Shown here: in pieces, positions 26,896 through 40,542 of the stretch
Numbering within the stretch: position 1 is the stretch's first letter
Layout of the letters: the number at the start of each line of letters is the position of its first letter
From: Pampus argenteus
Lineage: Eukaryota > Chordata > Actinopteri > Scombriformes > Stromateidae
Assembly: GCA_036937835.1 (NCBI GenBank)
Contig: CM072881.1
Location: 3,116,501 to 3,180,500, forward strand
Direction: 5' to 3'
DNA: 64,000 nucleotides
Notes under the pieces: model-generated
Told to the model about the DNA's origin: nothing
Database searches by the model: none
What the model saw: the letters and a program-made list of their open reading frames with translations, nothing else
Position numbers and translations under genes: made by a program

Positions 26896-29036
26896 GTGAA
26901 CTATAGCACACGTCTATGGGATATGTTGTTATGCTGTGCTGCTATTAACTAACTGCTGGCTCGTCTGTCTCATCACACCTTTTCTTTTAGGTTTTTTTTT
27001 TTTTTAAATCAGCTACACTCTTACTACTATTACTCAATGATTGGCAACACTTAGATGTGTACATTTTTAGGTGTTCCACATTTCAAATAATTCTCTGTTG
27101 CTTTCTCCCTTTCTCGTCTCTACTCCCTTTGTGTTTTTACTCCATAAAATCCTTCTTGTGATTTCCACTCCATCATCCTGGCTCAAAGAGGAACATCTTA
27201 TCTCTCCTCTCAAGTGCGCTCTGGTTAGCTCTCCTTTTCCATGTTGTGCCAGATGAATTATATATGTGAATTACAGCATAGAGAGATATGCTCTTTCAAC
27301 TGCTGGATATCTATCCGTTGATCTATCCTTTCTCTTGCTGTGTATGTATATGTACATCACTTCTTTTGGTTTCTCCAGTTAGATTCTCTCTCTCATGTCA
27401 CGTGCTGCTTTTCTACATATGAACCCTTTCATGCTTTATTAGATGTATCACCACACAACGGCATGGTATGAATAATAACCAGAGCACCAACCTCCTAACA
27501 AAATCAAATGTTGCCTGTTTTATGTCAAACATATTGTTTTATGCAAACTTGTATATACACTGTGAGAATTTAAGTAATTTCCTACAATGGCATCCATGCC
27601 ACACGAAGGAGGTTGCCACTCACTACAGCACTGTGCTGTGAGGTGATTTACGCCAGGGTCAGACCGTCTGCTAAAGCAGGACCATTCAGACGGGAGGTGC
27701 CGTAAATGTATTGAATAGCTGTGATCAAGGATAAAGCCCAGTCTACACTGACTGGATAATATCTGACATATCAGATATGACATAGTGATAACCTTATATT
27801 TAACTGTGCTCATGATATCACAAGGCGATACAAAGGTTAGGAATACCGCACTGAGCAGCTAACCCTCAACCACAAAGTAAGTGCACCTCAATCAAATAGG
27901 TCCCCAGAGTGCTCCTTATGTTGATTTGATCTCTATTCATGACGAACCCAGCTCCATCCATGACCTCCCACCCCAACACACCCACTTCTTTTCAGCCCTC
28001 AGTCAGAGGTCATGACCCCGCCAGGGTCATGGAAAGGGGTGGGGTGCAGGCAGGGTCAAAAGTAAAAATGCTTTAAAGATGAACGAGGTTTAAATCAAGC
28101 CTTTTGCCTTCATAGGAAATAGATTATATTGAGGGTTTATATGTAGTTTGGGGAATGAATGGTTGAAGGACAGGGTGAAAGAGTGAATGAGAGGGATACA
28201 GTGATAGAAGGAAGCAAATGTTTTTTTTTTCTTTTTGTCTTCCAGTTAACCATATGTCTAAGTTTCTAGACTTGTCTCTTTTCAGAGACACGGCCCGTCC
28301 TCCCTTTGAATAAACCTCCATATCTCTTTCCTTTCACCCTGACCAGCAGACTCTATTACAATACTGTTACTGAGTACATTTGTGTCATAACGTGGCAACA
28401 TTGATTTATGACTCCTTTCCCAGCTGTCTAAAAGCTAGCAGACTGATGGGAACTGTCTCACGCTCACTCACACCCATCTCTTTATTGTACATGCCATAGT
28501 GTGTGTTGGATTCCGCATATTTTTTGGTTCTTGTCTTGACTTGTGAGGGATGTCTGTTTTGGTGGAACTTGGTCATGCACAGAGATGCAAACATGCAAAC
28601 ACAGATGGTGTCATTTTGTCGTGGCAGAACCACTGACCCATTAATATATTGTGTTAACTAGTTGTCACACCAAGGCCATTTTATAGAATAAAAGTCTCCA
28701 GATATTACCAGAGTTCTATCAGCTTTGATAGTAGCAGCAGTCTTACAAATACTAAGACAATTAAAAGCTTTGCTAAACACGTAATAATAAACATTAACAG
28801 CTTTAGCTTTAAGCCTGTTCTCTCCGTCTACCTCTCGCTCCCCGTCTCTCCTCTTCTCCCTCTTCCTTTTCTCCTCCTCCCTGGTCTTTCCTCTTCTTTC
28901 CCCTCCTTTTTTCACATTTTCTCCCATTGGCAAGAAACAAATCGGACAGGCCCTGCTGAATGTGCAGGGGCTGTCAACTATGCTATAGCCCCAAACATGA
29001 CTTATGACAAGCTATCCCTGTGTGTATGTGTGCGTG
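26896..29036. other. Intronic DNA, no gene
   Basis: Contains a T13-T14 run near 26992-27005 and a pyrimidine-rich tract at 28815-28925. No coding exon, RNA gene or recognisable transposon was seen. Confidence 0.55.
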
Positions 29037-29294
29037 CATGTGTATCCAGGTACTCCTCATGTTGTGCGCATGTGTTTCTGTGTGTGTGGTGTAGGTATTC
29101 CTGATGGTGTGCAGACATAAATCTGTTCTTGTTCATTTCAAGTCCCCTTAACCTAAATCATTGATTTTAAAGGTAAAGACTTTGTTTAAAATTAAGATAA
29201 GTTTAGGCTTAAATTAAGGTTAGGGCAGGTAAGGTTAGAGTCTCCAGGAAATGAATCGAAGTCAATGTAATGTCCCCAACAGAGAGATGGAAAC

Positions 29295-29326
<32 letters not shown>
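29037..29326. mobile_element. Probable teleost interspersed repeat with GGTTAGGG and CCAGGAAATGAAT signatures
   Basis: The order of a GTATCCAGGTA-like start, AAGTCCCC, AAAGGTAAAG, AATTAAGGTTAGGGCAGG, GTTAGAGTCTCCAGGAAATG, GTCAATGTAATGTCCCC and a terminal (GT)n matches from memory a very common fish repeat. The copy is degenerate. Family name not assigned. Confidence 0.55.
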
Positions 29327-32300
29327 GCAAGCCCTAGGTCCAGCCCATCCATTACCAGTGCTAGCAGCATTGTGTGTGTGTGTCTCATTCATAATAGATG
29401 TCCTGACCAGTACCTGAGATGTACATCATCTCGACTATGAAGGGGTCAGGGATTCCACTCCGATGGAGTCAGAAGTAGAGAGAGGGGAGGAGGAGTTGTG
29501 AAAAGCAAGCTTTGTTAACCATCAGTATTAGATTGTTAATGACCTGGATCGTATTAAAAAGTTAAATAAAAATGTCTTGTTACAGAATTAAAGGAGTTCA
29601 ACAATGTGGTAGGTGTGGATGTGTGAATTGTGTTGTCTCCCAGTCATGCAAAACACTTTTCCACTGGCTAGCAGGTGTTCTTTGAAATCATATAACTAAC
29701 CAGCTCAAACATAATTTAAGTCAGGGATAAGCTGCAATAGCAGCTCCAGCCAGCGTTTTTTTACGTCCTTGGCAGAAAGGCTCAACTGGACCAAATTGGA
29801 ACAGACTTTGAAACCAGTTGCTTTCCTCCAGTTATTCCCTTCTCTACTTCATTTCTCTTCTCTTTTTCTCTCCACTTATAACACTCAGCACTACGGTAGA
29901 TGATGTCTGTTGCTTCTCCTCCAACATGTTCATTTTATGTTATGGCGGCTGGCAAAGTTATACAATACCACACTGACCATTGGAGACACGACAGGGTGCC
30001 ATTCAGGGTGAACTGAACCTTGAAAAACTGTCGACCACCGCTCAAAACTGCAAAAGGCACCCAGTTGACAAAGGTTCAGCTTTATGCAAATGTCCTCTGA
30101 CATGCTGCAATAATGACATGGAGATAACTAATCTTACTCCACTCAGCTAAAGACAATCAAAAAAATTGATTCATATTAAGCAATGAACTGCTTCGTCATA
30201 CACTGGTATAGTTGCAACATTAGAAAAATAAGTGTCCACTCAGAGGTGTGTATGTAGTATGTGACAGCAGTAAGACAGTAAGACAGAGAGCTGCATTGTA
30301 CTGTATGTCTGTGGAAAGTTGCTGTCTGAAGCTTCATTTCTGAGATTCTAGTTTAACTCTCTTCTACACAGAGGTGGGTTGGATGGGTTGAATTGGTCAT
30401 GGAATAGGTGGTAGGGTAGCCTTTAATTGTGTAATTGTCGTGCAGTATAGAGATGAACAGATGCCTCCCCTCCATTCCATTTTTGCACCTCTATTTACTT
30501 TAATGGTCTCTTCTCAACATGTCCAAATCAATTACATGAACTGGCCTGGTACAACGATCGCTGCATATGGCGCTATGGAAAGACACACACACACACACAC
30601 ACACACACACCACACACAGTTTTAGAGGTAATTTGTCCTTCCAATAAAATGACCAAAGTATGCCGTTGTGGAGGGTGAACAGGGGTGTACTAGCACATGA
30701 GTTATGTTCAAGGTGCTGTATTTCTCAGTATTTATATGTTTGTGTGTGTGTGTGTGTGTGTGTTTGTGTGGCTATGTGCACTTTTCCTTTAGACAGCAGC
30801 AGGAAGAAGCCGGCAACATCCAGATCATATATTATTCAGCTAGCTTCTATTTACCTCATATAGCTGCTAGGCTGTCCAGCACTGGCTGCTGGTGTCCTGC
30901 CTTTACCCCTAAATAAACATGCTTGCCGTTAAGCACAATCACATACACTCCTGTTAGCGTGTGTTTTCTAACAGGTAGATGTAGTTCAAAATCTTCAGTT
31001 GTGATACTTCTCATTGGCCAAAACACCTTGTTCAAAAGGTCAGTCTGTGTTCTTATGACTTCACCTGGGAATAAATGACATTAAAATCTCGAACCCCGTT
31101 TTTTCCTCTAAATTTCCCTTAAGTACCTTCAACACCTAATAAAAGCTCCATGATGCTTACGTAGCATGAAATATTCAAACCAAGACATTATTTTTTATGA
31201 CTGCAGCAGCTAGAGTAATTTACATGTTTTATGCATCATTACACTATATTAATCTCTCTTTATTCTCTGTCACCATTATTGCCTTTATTTCAAAATAAAG
31301 TTATGCGGATGACAACAATGCTTGTCCACACATGCATTTGTAATAACTGACACAGTGATGGCTTTTTCTTAGTCTGCAGGTAACAATAATTTATTATGGA
31401 TTCATCTAATGATTATTAATTGATTCCTCATTTAATCCCAAAATGTCCACAAATCGTACCATTGTCCATCACGGTTTATAATAGTCTAATATGACATATG
31501 TATATGTATATGTATATGTATATAAAGAAATATCTATGGCAATGTACAGTAGGAATAATGACAGATCAGCGTGCTGCTGACGCCTGGCAGCAAGCTATGC
31601 TCTTATAAAAGCACATTGTTAGTTTCACGTTGGTATTGAAAGTGGATTATGACCCATGTAATTCTACCTAAGCTGTTTTTGTTTGCTTTAACCTGTTCTG
31701 TCGTATTGTTGGAGAGCAATCTGTATGATAAATGAGAAAAGACCTGTTTTTGTAAAACAAAATTGAACACCCCTTGTCAAACACAACAGAGACACACACC
31801 CATGTATATAGAATACACACACACACACACACAGCATCACACACTCACAGAGCCGTGAGCAACACTGGTTTCCTGGCAGGTTTTTCTTGCCTGACTTATT
31901 GAGTATAAAACATTGATGAGCTGCGTTTTTTTTTTAGTTTTTTTTTTTTTATCTTCTTTCACTATAGACCAAGATACACACATTTACACTACATGCACAG
32001 AAAAAGCTCACCTAGAATCATTAGAGCCGCTATCCTTAAACCCAAATCTGTCTCCCACAAATTGTGTTTGTGTACAACGAATTTTTAATAGTGCTTCACC
32101 GTTTCATGGTGTGTGTTCTGTGTTCACCACTTTCTTCCACTGCCAGCGGTAGTCTGACACAGTGAAAGTCATCAGGAACAGGTTTGACTTCCTTTCTGGA
32201 CACCAGGATTGATGTTTAATGAAAAATCTGTAGAGATCACCGTGAAATAAACAGGCACATGTGTGTATAAGATTGTATCATGTTTAATGAGCATTTTCTC

Positions 32301-32890
32301 TTTAAATTAGCATGTCCATGGTGCCACTGTCAGAAGAATCACATCCTTCCTCGTATTTCTTCTCCTTTATTTCTTTATCCTCTTCCTCTATGTCGACTCA
32401 ACCTTGCTGTCTCTCGATCTCTGTCTTCCCCAGTCTTTGTCACATTCAGCTGCCCCCCCCCACCCCCAATCTCCATTACTACCAAATCCCCACATGCCTC
32501 CATCTCCTCCCCCATGTAACCTCCATTTTCTCAGGCGTCACCTTTGGCATGTCTTGCAGAAAATTAATTTGATTGGACAGAGTGCTTGCCAGTCAATATT
32601 TCAAGCCAGGGAGCGAGAAAGAGTGGGATTGTGGGTAAATCTCCAGACAGGTGCCGGGCTTCTGTCCAGATTTTCCTCCTTCCCATCCACTCATCCACCT
32701 CGTCAACATAAACTAAGCACTATTAGATATAACATGGATAACACAGAGCTCTGGATAATAATCTATGCATCATTTCCACTGGGTGAAGTCTGAAAACTGT
32801 ATATGATATGTATATATTTGAATACTAGCGTTTTGATCTTAATTGGGTCTGTCTGTTATCTGGGGATAATAACATTCACTGCTGACAGGC
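29327..32890. other. Intronic DNA with microsatellites, no gene
   Basis: Contains a CA run at 30583-30610, a GT run at 30739-30762, a (TATATG)n stretch at 31498-31521, a CA run at 31819-31842 and pyrimidine-rich DNA at 32340-32520. No coding exon supported. Confidence 0.55.
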
Positions 32891-32971
32891 AGTTCTTTTG
32901 ATGGCCACTAGATGCTACCTCCCAAAAATTGAATTATAAATATTCAATGGCTAAACTACAAAGTCAATAGA

Positions 32972-33006
32972 AGTCATAATCCAAAATCATAATCTGGATT
33001 ATGACT
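32972..33006. repeat. Perfect 11-bp stem-loop
   Basis: AGTCATAATCC (32972-32982) and GGATTATGACT (32996-33006) are exact reverse complements around a 13-nt loop. It follows a CCACTAGATGCTACC segment typical of fish MITE ends, so it may be the core of a decayed foldback element. Confidence 0.6.
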
Positions 33007-33472
33007 ACACAGTCATTTGAATGTCTCTGTGTGTAAAGATGTTACATTTATATATGACTATAATATAACAGCAAATATGTTTTCAGAGAAGAAAATGTTA
33101 TTTCAAGTTAGATAATGTTGATATCAAATGCATGAGGAAAAATTTACTGACAAGGTATTTAATGGTGTTTCTGTCTAAATGGAGTACAATATCAGCTGGT
33201 AGTTACTATGGTAACTTTGTATGGTTGTGTTTGGGTACTATCAGAGATTGGTTAATGTTAGGATAAGATCATGGTCTCTGTTTAATAATAAAAACAAATC
33301 TGCAGTGATTTGAAGCACTACTATTATAGCTGTGGCTCTGTCAAAAATACAAAAGAAACTATAGACTATGCTCTTTTGCTAATCTGAACAGATAGGCAAC
33401 AAGGCTGGCATGTGGAATAAGTTATAAATATGAGTAATTATAAATGAGCAGAAGAAAAACCAAAGCTGGGCA

Positions 33473-33503
<31 letters not shown>

Positions 33504-34323
33504 AGATGGGGGTCGGATAGAGATGTGCAGTGTTGTTGGGTTGGTGAAAGAAGTGAGGGTGGGATAGAGTGAGGGAAATTAAAAACAATGTTACCTGGTG
33601 TTTATCCCTCAGTAACTGTGATATCACTGTGTTAATAGTCAAGATGGAAGAGAAGGGAGTAAGAGACTGAAGCAGAATGACAAAAAGGGAGACACATAAG
33701 ATGTGAAAGAGTGAAATATTAAGCTTTGAAGGGTGAAAGATACTGAATAAAAGAGCAAAGGACTCTATGAAAAGGTTTTTAAAACATGGTAAAATACTGT
33801 GGGGAGGTGAGAGAGATGGACACATGTAATAAGGGAAGAAAAGGAGATTAAGGGAGGGAAAAAAGATGATGGAAAAAGTTAACATGGAAAAGAATGGTGA
33901 AGACAGAATGGGGCAGCATAATATAGAGGAACAGGGTTACTGGAAATCAGTCAGAGCTGGGGGTGCTGAGAGAAACCTGATATAATGACATCATGTCACA
34001 TGCTTTAGTCGCTAAATTGTGTAGTTGTATGTGGATTGACAATACAATTGCATTTACACTTGTGTCACAATGTGCCTTGGGTGCATTTACACCTGTACTT
34101 TCTGATTACAATCTGATCACCCAAGATGCATTTCAATGCAAGTTGTAAAACAGGAAATAAAGAGAAAGGGAGGGAGTTACATAACTAACCGCCACACTTT
34201 AAAACAAAGCATCTGACATTTACAGTCAACCTCTAACAGCACATAATAAATAAATATGTAACCGAGAGAAAGCACATTTCCAAGGTGGTCTTGCAAAAGT
34301 TTTTTTATTGATTTGTTTAGCGA

Positions 34324-34375
<52 letters not shown>

Positions 34376-36794
34376 CACGCGCTGCAGTTACAGCCCCTGC
34401 CAGTAGGGAGTGCTGCAGCCCCCTAAGCACCCCTACTTCCAGCATCACTGCAGAGGAGAGATGGAGAGAAAAAGACAAGGAGAGAGAGAGAGATGGAGGA
34501 GGAGATGAATGAGGTGTGACGTGAGCGCTGATTTTAGAGGAATGTCTCTTACTGACATGAGACTTCACTACAACCTCCCCCTCCCTCCCTGCTTTCCTCC
34601 CTCCCCCTCCCTCTCAGTGTTAGTGTGTTACTCCCCATGGCCCAGTGGTGACATGGCATTTAATAGACTCCCCGCTGCGAAACAAACTACCTCAATTAAT
34701 TCCTTCGACTCAGCCCTGGCCTTTCTCTCACTCTCACACCCTGGGGTGTGTGTGAGTGTGTGATTTAAGCCGTTGTTGGTCCAGTATTTTTGTCTCCCGC
34801 TGGCTGTATAAGCTGCATTAAAAGACGGAGTCAGTGCTGGCTACACCAACATGATCTACTTTTATTCATTATCTGGTTGGTTTCCATTTCAATAGATGTA
34901 TTGAAATAGATATATCCATGCAATGTGCGGTTTGTGTGTGTGTCAGTGTGTTGGGTACTACTGTGGTGTTGTTTCATTACTGAGAATTATGAGAGCAATC
35001 ACCTCCCAGTTTCCATGTCACAGAACAGAGCAGCAGACCAGGCCCTATGTCTACAAAGCCCAGAAGAGGCCAGAGGACCACACTGATAGCAGAATGTCAT
35101 TATACCCACAGTATAACCACCTCTTTGAAGTGGACATTTAATACACGCTGTGTACAAAAAGAATTGTACATATAAACAGACTAGATTGTTTTAGGAGTTG
35201 TGTTCTGAAGAGTGAGCCGAACGGTGGTAATTGCTCTGTTTTTTTTTTCCATTACCTGCCTTTATACACATATATTCAAGAGGACATGAACATGATTTAT
35301 TAAGCAAACACTGAAACATCACGGTGTTTGACTGATGCTTCCCACCTAAGATGTAGCTTGTTATTTATTTTAATGTATTCATTCATTTGTCTTTTGCAAC
35401 CCATGTGTTTCCATGTGTGTATGTGTGTGAATGGGGGTAAAGAGGTGGGTATATTAAACTCAGAGTATCCTCCCTTCCTCACTAACTATTCTATAACTGC
35501 ACAAAAAATGATTTCACTTATTTAGTTAGCAATACTGCATCCTATAAATGCTGCCTTATTTGGGTTTATTCATGTGTATGACTTGAAGTCACTATCTTTT
35601 AGGAATGTATCAATTTGATTTTTTCTCTCCCAATACTGATTCCTGGCTGCCAAGTGGTCTCTCTTTTTTTCAAATTTAAAATCTTTGTAGTCACTGGGTG
35701 GAACTCATTGGGGTCATTTTATGAAGATAACTCAGGGACTGTTGGAACGCTAAAAGTGAGTGCTCAGCTGGCTGTGACTGAATGAGTGATAATTTTATAA
35801 TTTTATAACAATTTTATAATAACACTGATGAGAAAAAAAAAAAATGCTTTAAATTATAGATCAGTCAAATTTGGTTGATACCCTGTTTAATTGATATGGT
35901 CTGTAATTAGGCTGATCACATCAGTGCATCCCTTATAACTACAAACAAAAACCAGTACGTCCTAAGTTGAAAAGCAGAACATCACGACCAGAGTAAATGA
36001 TGCCATCAGAAGCCATTAAAGAAGGAAGGGTCATTACATCATGATACCAGCGTCCTGTTGCTGCACTTGAAGCATTGAGAAGCACACTAAAACTCAACAT
36101 ATCTATGTCGTGTGAACTTTGATGAAGAAATGCCTCTACCAAATGAAATAACACACTTCAGACAATAGCCTATTATATAATAATGCGTCATTTTTGTGAC
36201 GTGATGAAATCAACTCTGTAATCCCACTTGTCTGGTGTCTGTCGTGGCTAATCTAATCAAAAACTCACAGTATCAAAACCATGTAGATTGTGTTACATAA
36301 CTTTAGCAGACTCAGAGTTAATGTAGTTTAGGGTATTGTCACAGTTTAGCAAACATACTAACATTAGCCTGTTACTACCTTCGATCCCGGATGCATAAGA
36401 AGCTCCATCCCATTATAAACCATGTATGTAAACATCGGCAGTCATGTTTGATACCGTTCCAACACGCTTTGCTCGAGAAGACATCTTCTTGTGTCTCTAG
36501 CAGCCTCTTCCACTTCATCCTGTCTGCTTCACGCTGATGTTGGTGCTTTCGCTTGACTCAGCCTCCTCCTGCTCACACGCTCATATGCACGCGTATATAT
36601 ATATTAAAATCATATTTGCAATGGCATTTCTTGCTTTGTGCATTATGTATATTCCGTATCACACATTACTGCGCCGTGTGTCCGCTGTGTTCTGTTCTGT
36701 ATACACACTGTAATTATACATAACGGTTATAACATCAGCGTTAGAGTGTTCCTGACTCATCCTGTAATTAGAAGCAAGTCTAAGAAGTAGTCAG
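33007..36794. other. Intronic DNA with microsatellites, no gene
   Basis: Includes CA at 33474-33500, GT at 34330-34372, a purine-rich + strand stretch at 33540-33900 and an A12 run near 35833. Open frames on the - strand here are low complexity. A short - strand frame at 35939-36154 has normal-looking composition but no domain that I recognise. Confidence 0.55.
34330..34372. repeat. (GT)n microsatellite
   Basis: A GT run of about 21 units ending in GCGTGCACGCGC. Confidence 0.95.
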
Positions 36795-36850
36795 CCAGGG
36801 CCGTAGTCAGGGGTTTGGAAATAACGAGGTTATTGATGTCCCTCCAACAC
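36795..36850 (+). mobile_element. Possible hAT-like element terminus
   Basis: CAGGGCCGTAGTCAGGGG (36795-36812) resembles a terminal sequence of non-autonomous hAT-type repeats. No opposite end was found, so the boundaries are unknown. Confidence 0.25.
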
Positions 36851-37200
36851 CCTAAAAGTTAGCTGTTGAATTATTTTATGTTTTCTCAAAGTTTCCTGTG
36901 GAAATGTATTCAATAAACTCATCTCAACTGACTAAATTCTAACTGCAATAGCTGTCAAAGAACTTTGTCTCTATTTCCCCTGTGACCAGAACAGAATTAC
37001 ACAGCTTTTCTAGGAAACCATGTAAGGAATTATAAGGAAAGTAGGGTCCCATAAATAAAGTATTACCATGTACCCAAAATAAGGATGCCCTGCCAACACA
37101 GGTTGGAAATAAATACTGAAGTCTTTAATTATTCATTTATTTTGTTCGGCTTAAAAGTAGTCAAATCTAAATCCAGGAATGAGTGATGCTGATGACTATG

Positions 37201-37541
37201 CTAACCCTTAGATGCATAAGCGGGGTCGAAAATGACCCCGAGTGTTGTTATTCTTCAAAATATTTGCATTTATATGTTCATATTCTAGGTATTCCTCATA
37301 AAACAACATAACATAGTTTATGACATGAGGCCCTTGCATTTTTTTGGGACATTTTTTTATACCTGATTGATTGTTTTGTGATAAAATGTGATTAGAAGTA
37401 ATTAATTAAGACATCAAAAATGAAATCAAAATATAATATAAATGATCATGTTAAACCAAAATTAAATACATTTTGTAAGTTTATTGAAAAAAAGCATTGA
37501 TTTGGTCATCTTTACTGGTAGGCGATGCATCCAAGGGCTAA
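37201..37541. mobile_element. Non-autonomous inverted-repeat element with internal CGGGGTC hairpin
   Basis: The left end CTAACCCTTAGATGCAT is matched in reverse orientation by GATGCATCCAAGGGCTAAT near 37524-37542, an imperfect terminal inverted repeat over about 340 bp. Just inside the left end, CGGGGTC-GAAAAT-GACCCCG (37221-37240) is a perfect 7-bp hairpin. The end sequence resembles fish piggyBac-like elements whose ideal form starts TTAACCCTT. The interior is AT-rich and non-coding. Confidence 0.55.
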
Positions 37542-39539
37542 TGAAATGTATTTTATTTATGTTTTACTTATAGGACCCAAACTTTTTGAGTGTTTACCTC
37601 ACAGTCATTATTTCATTACTCCTTCAATGTAAAAAGCTTATAGTATAAGTATAAAGAGAAAATGTTAAACAATGTGTCACTGCCCAAATGCCAATGGACT
37701 AGACGCTGGCGTTATATCATTAGCCTGTCACTCACTGACAGTTTAACTACTCCTCGACCCACGTCTCCATATATTCCCGTAGCATGGCTGATGTGTAGAC
37801 TGCTGCAGCTGTAAATCAGCCAGGTCCAGTTGGGCTGACTGGCAGTATTTCTCCCACCCTCTCCATGCAGTGATGGCTTCATTAAAGGGAAACTGCCTGC
37901 CAGTGTTAGCCTCCGGCGCTAAGCGCTAATCACACAGCTGACCTTGGCTTGATCCCGGACAGCGGACCACTCACCACTGGGATGTGTGTGTGTGTGTGTG
38001 CATGCTTGGGGGCTGGTGGGGTGTGCTGTAGGAAAGAGCTTGGCTGCCATGTGTGTGTTGGCACGGAGATGAATATATCAGGGTTGAGAAGGCTGTGATG
38101 GCTCAGGGGGAGAATATAATGTACTAATATGTCCAAATGAAAGCAATCGTTTGATTTCATTGTGACTGTCCAGAACGATTACAGAATTCTCTATGTTCAA
38201 TGTCTTGACTCGTTCTACTCTCAGTCTTCTACTCATACTGTGGCACAGATACATATGCACATAGATCCATCTGCTCAGAATAAGGGCTGTGGATTTTGCC
38301 CTTCATTTCTCACACTGCAGCTGAATTCTGGGAGAATATCTTAAGGGTCAGTGTGGAGAGTCTTGAAACAATTTTAGGGTACGAAATGTTAATTCCTCCT
38401 TGACTGTTAACAAGGTTTCCCTCATTCCTCCTTTGCTTCATTCATCGTCTGCTGTTTGACAGCCTCTCTCTCCTACAGTCATCCTCCCACATCCTCCAGA
38501 AACATTATCACTCTTCTGCAGCCATATTCACAAAACATCTGAAGGCTTAAAGTAGCCTCACCGCACTCAGCAGTTGTTTTCCTAAACCACAATATCTTGA
38601 CTTTATTCTTCTGTTTCTACGTGTGCTCAATAAATGTAATGTCACTCCTCTTGTCTAAAAGGTCAGAAACAACAAACAGCTTATTCTGCCTTTCAGGTAA
38701 TCTTCGGTTAGGAACAGTGTACATGTAATTACAGGAAAAAAGTGGGACTGTTCCTTCAACTCTGAAGTGCCACGCTTCAGAGTTGACAAAAACTCACACA
38801 CACACACACACACACACTGCTGGTGCCTCATAGGGCTCAGTTCAAAAGGGAGAGTGTGTAACCACACCATGCTGAGAGAGAGATACCCTCTTACACACAG
38901 CAGCCTCAAATGAATAGCTTCAGTTTTCCCTCCTCCTCCCTCGCTCTCCTCCACTTGAAGTCAAGTGGCATTTCCATTTTAAAATTGCTTCCCGGCCCTT
39001 TGTGAATGGAATCGAATTACACTGAAAAGCACTGATTGATTCTTTCTGAACACAATGGTTTTCATGGTGTAGACCTGCTGGCCTCCTCTCTCTCCACCGC
39101 CTATTGAATCCAGTCAGTGTGCCCATTAGAGTGGTTTCACTCAGGCTGAATAGGAGGAGGAGAGTGTAAATAAGTGTACGTGTGTAACGGCCAATCCAAA
39201 AGCATTTTCTGAAACATTTTAGTCGCCTATCGCTTGTCTGCCTCAGAGCAGACTTTTATTTCTACAATCTTACCTACAGTGATCTTTTGAACTATATCTG
39301 CTATGACTGATCAAGAAGCCCAGATAAAGACTTAGTTTAACCCTCTTTTCTAAATGAAGCATATACTGCAGCTATTCTATTGCTGCAGGTCTCAAGTGTG
39401 TGTTAATATGTTTAAAACCCAAGTGGATGTACGTAGACTGTCTATCAACTCTGATCACATGGTGCATCATCATCATCACAAAAAGTGTTTGTTTGTTTGT
39501 TTTTTTCAGGCAAACAGTTTGGGATTTTGGTCTAATTAT
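37542..39539. other. Intronic DNA, no gene
   Basis: GT at 37983-38001 and CA at 38792-38817. The region 37680-37960 is less AT-rich and repeat-free. No coding exon supported. Confidence 0.55.
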
Positions 39540-40330
39540 TCTGGGGTAATTGAACTCAGTTTGTTTGCTCCGGTCCAAATCAGTGGAGTCGGTGTGTTTT
39601 CCCCAAATGCATCACTACAAACCACATGAGGACGTTCAGTCCGCTCATCAGTCAGATGTGTTCGGGGCGAGAGCGAGAACAGATGCAATGTTCTTTGTTG
39701 CGATACTCCAGGTTGGACTTCAGTTCATTCTCTAGTTAGCTTCTAGCAGCTGCTGATTTCACTCATCCGTATCCCAGCATGCAAAGCTCACTTGGCTACG
39801 GGAGCGCAAACCTGCAAGTATGCCCTGCAGTTTGGGTTTGGACTGAGGTTGGATCACGTTCCCACCACAAACCGCTCCAGTGTTTGCTTGGCATCAGACT
39901 GAGAGCTCCTCCTCAAAGGGTCTCAGTACGGGTTGTTTTGGTCCACACCTGAGATTGCTGTTTTCGGTTCTGCCCAAACAAATCGCACCAAGGGAGTCCA
40001 ATTCAGCCAGACTGAAGAGCGCAGGTCTGAAAACACCCTACAAACATGAATTCATGTTCATGTCAAGTCTTTTTTGACCAAAGTGTATATTAGTCTTAGC
40101 TTTGGTTTAGTTTTTATCGTGGGATTAAGGGTCATTTATTCCACAAATCATTACTTTTTTTCTTGTAACATTAGCTGATATTAATGGCAACGTGCTTATT
40201 AGTGCAACAAGCCAAGCAACTAAATCAGCTTCTGAAGGGGACGTGTTTCTGGGTGGACGAGGAGACTGACTTTCTGGATGCATGCAGGTCATTTAATAAG
40301 ACTGCAGTATACAGTAAGTTCATTTGTCAC
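39540..40330 (+). mobile_element. Probable decayed DNA-transposon-derived repeat (hAT/Harbinger-like)
   Basis: Phrases such as GTCTCAGTACGGGTTGTTTT, GGTCCACACCTGAGATTGCT, CAAATCGCACCAAGGGAGTC and GGTCTGAAAACACCCT recall a common fish non-autonomous DNA element. The adjoining GTTTCTGGGTGGACGAGGAG stretch (about 40244-40263) translates as FWVDEETDFL, faintly like a Myb/SANT segment of Harbinger-type proteins. GGTGTGTTTTC near 39590 is a rough inverse of the GAAAACACCC end. Element limits are uncertain, and it may be two adjacent elements. Confidence 0.4.
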
Positions 40331-40507
40331 ATCATTTATATTATTTGTTGGTTAGGGTTAGAGAGTGAAGGAGTGTGAGATTACGTTTTCTATTTTTTAC
40401 ACACACTCATTTACAGACTTATTTAAGGACTAGTAATACATATCTACCCTCGTCTCTTTTAAACACTCACACTTATTTGCTTTCTTTTTTAATGAATCAC
40501 ACACTCG

Positions 40508-40542
<35 letters not shown>

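Noticed and set aside
33379..33885. 168-codon - strand open frame, the longest non-repeat-looking frame in the intron
   Set aside because: It is Leu/Ser/Phe-rich with a Cys-Val repeat from (CA)n and has no known domain or splice context. Its length is explained by the purine-rich + strand being stop-poor on the - strand.
35939..36154. 71-codon - strand frame with ordinary composition
   Set aside because: No domain or family recognised and no splice context. Length is within chance expectation.
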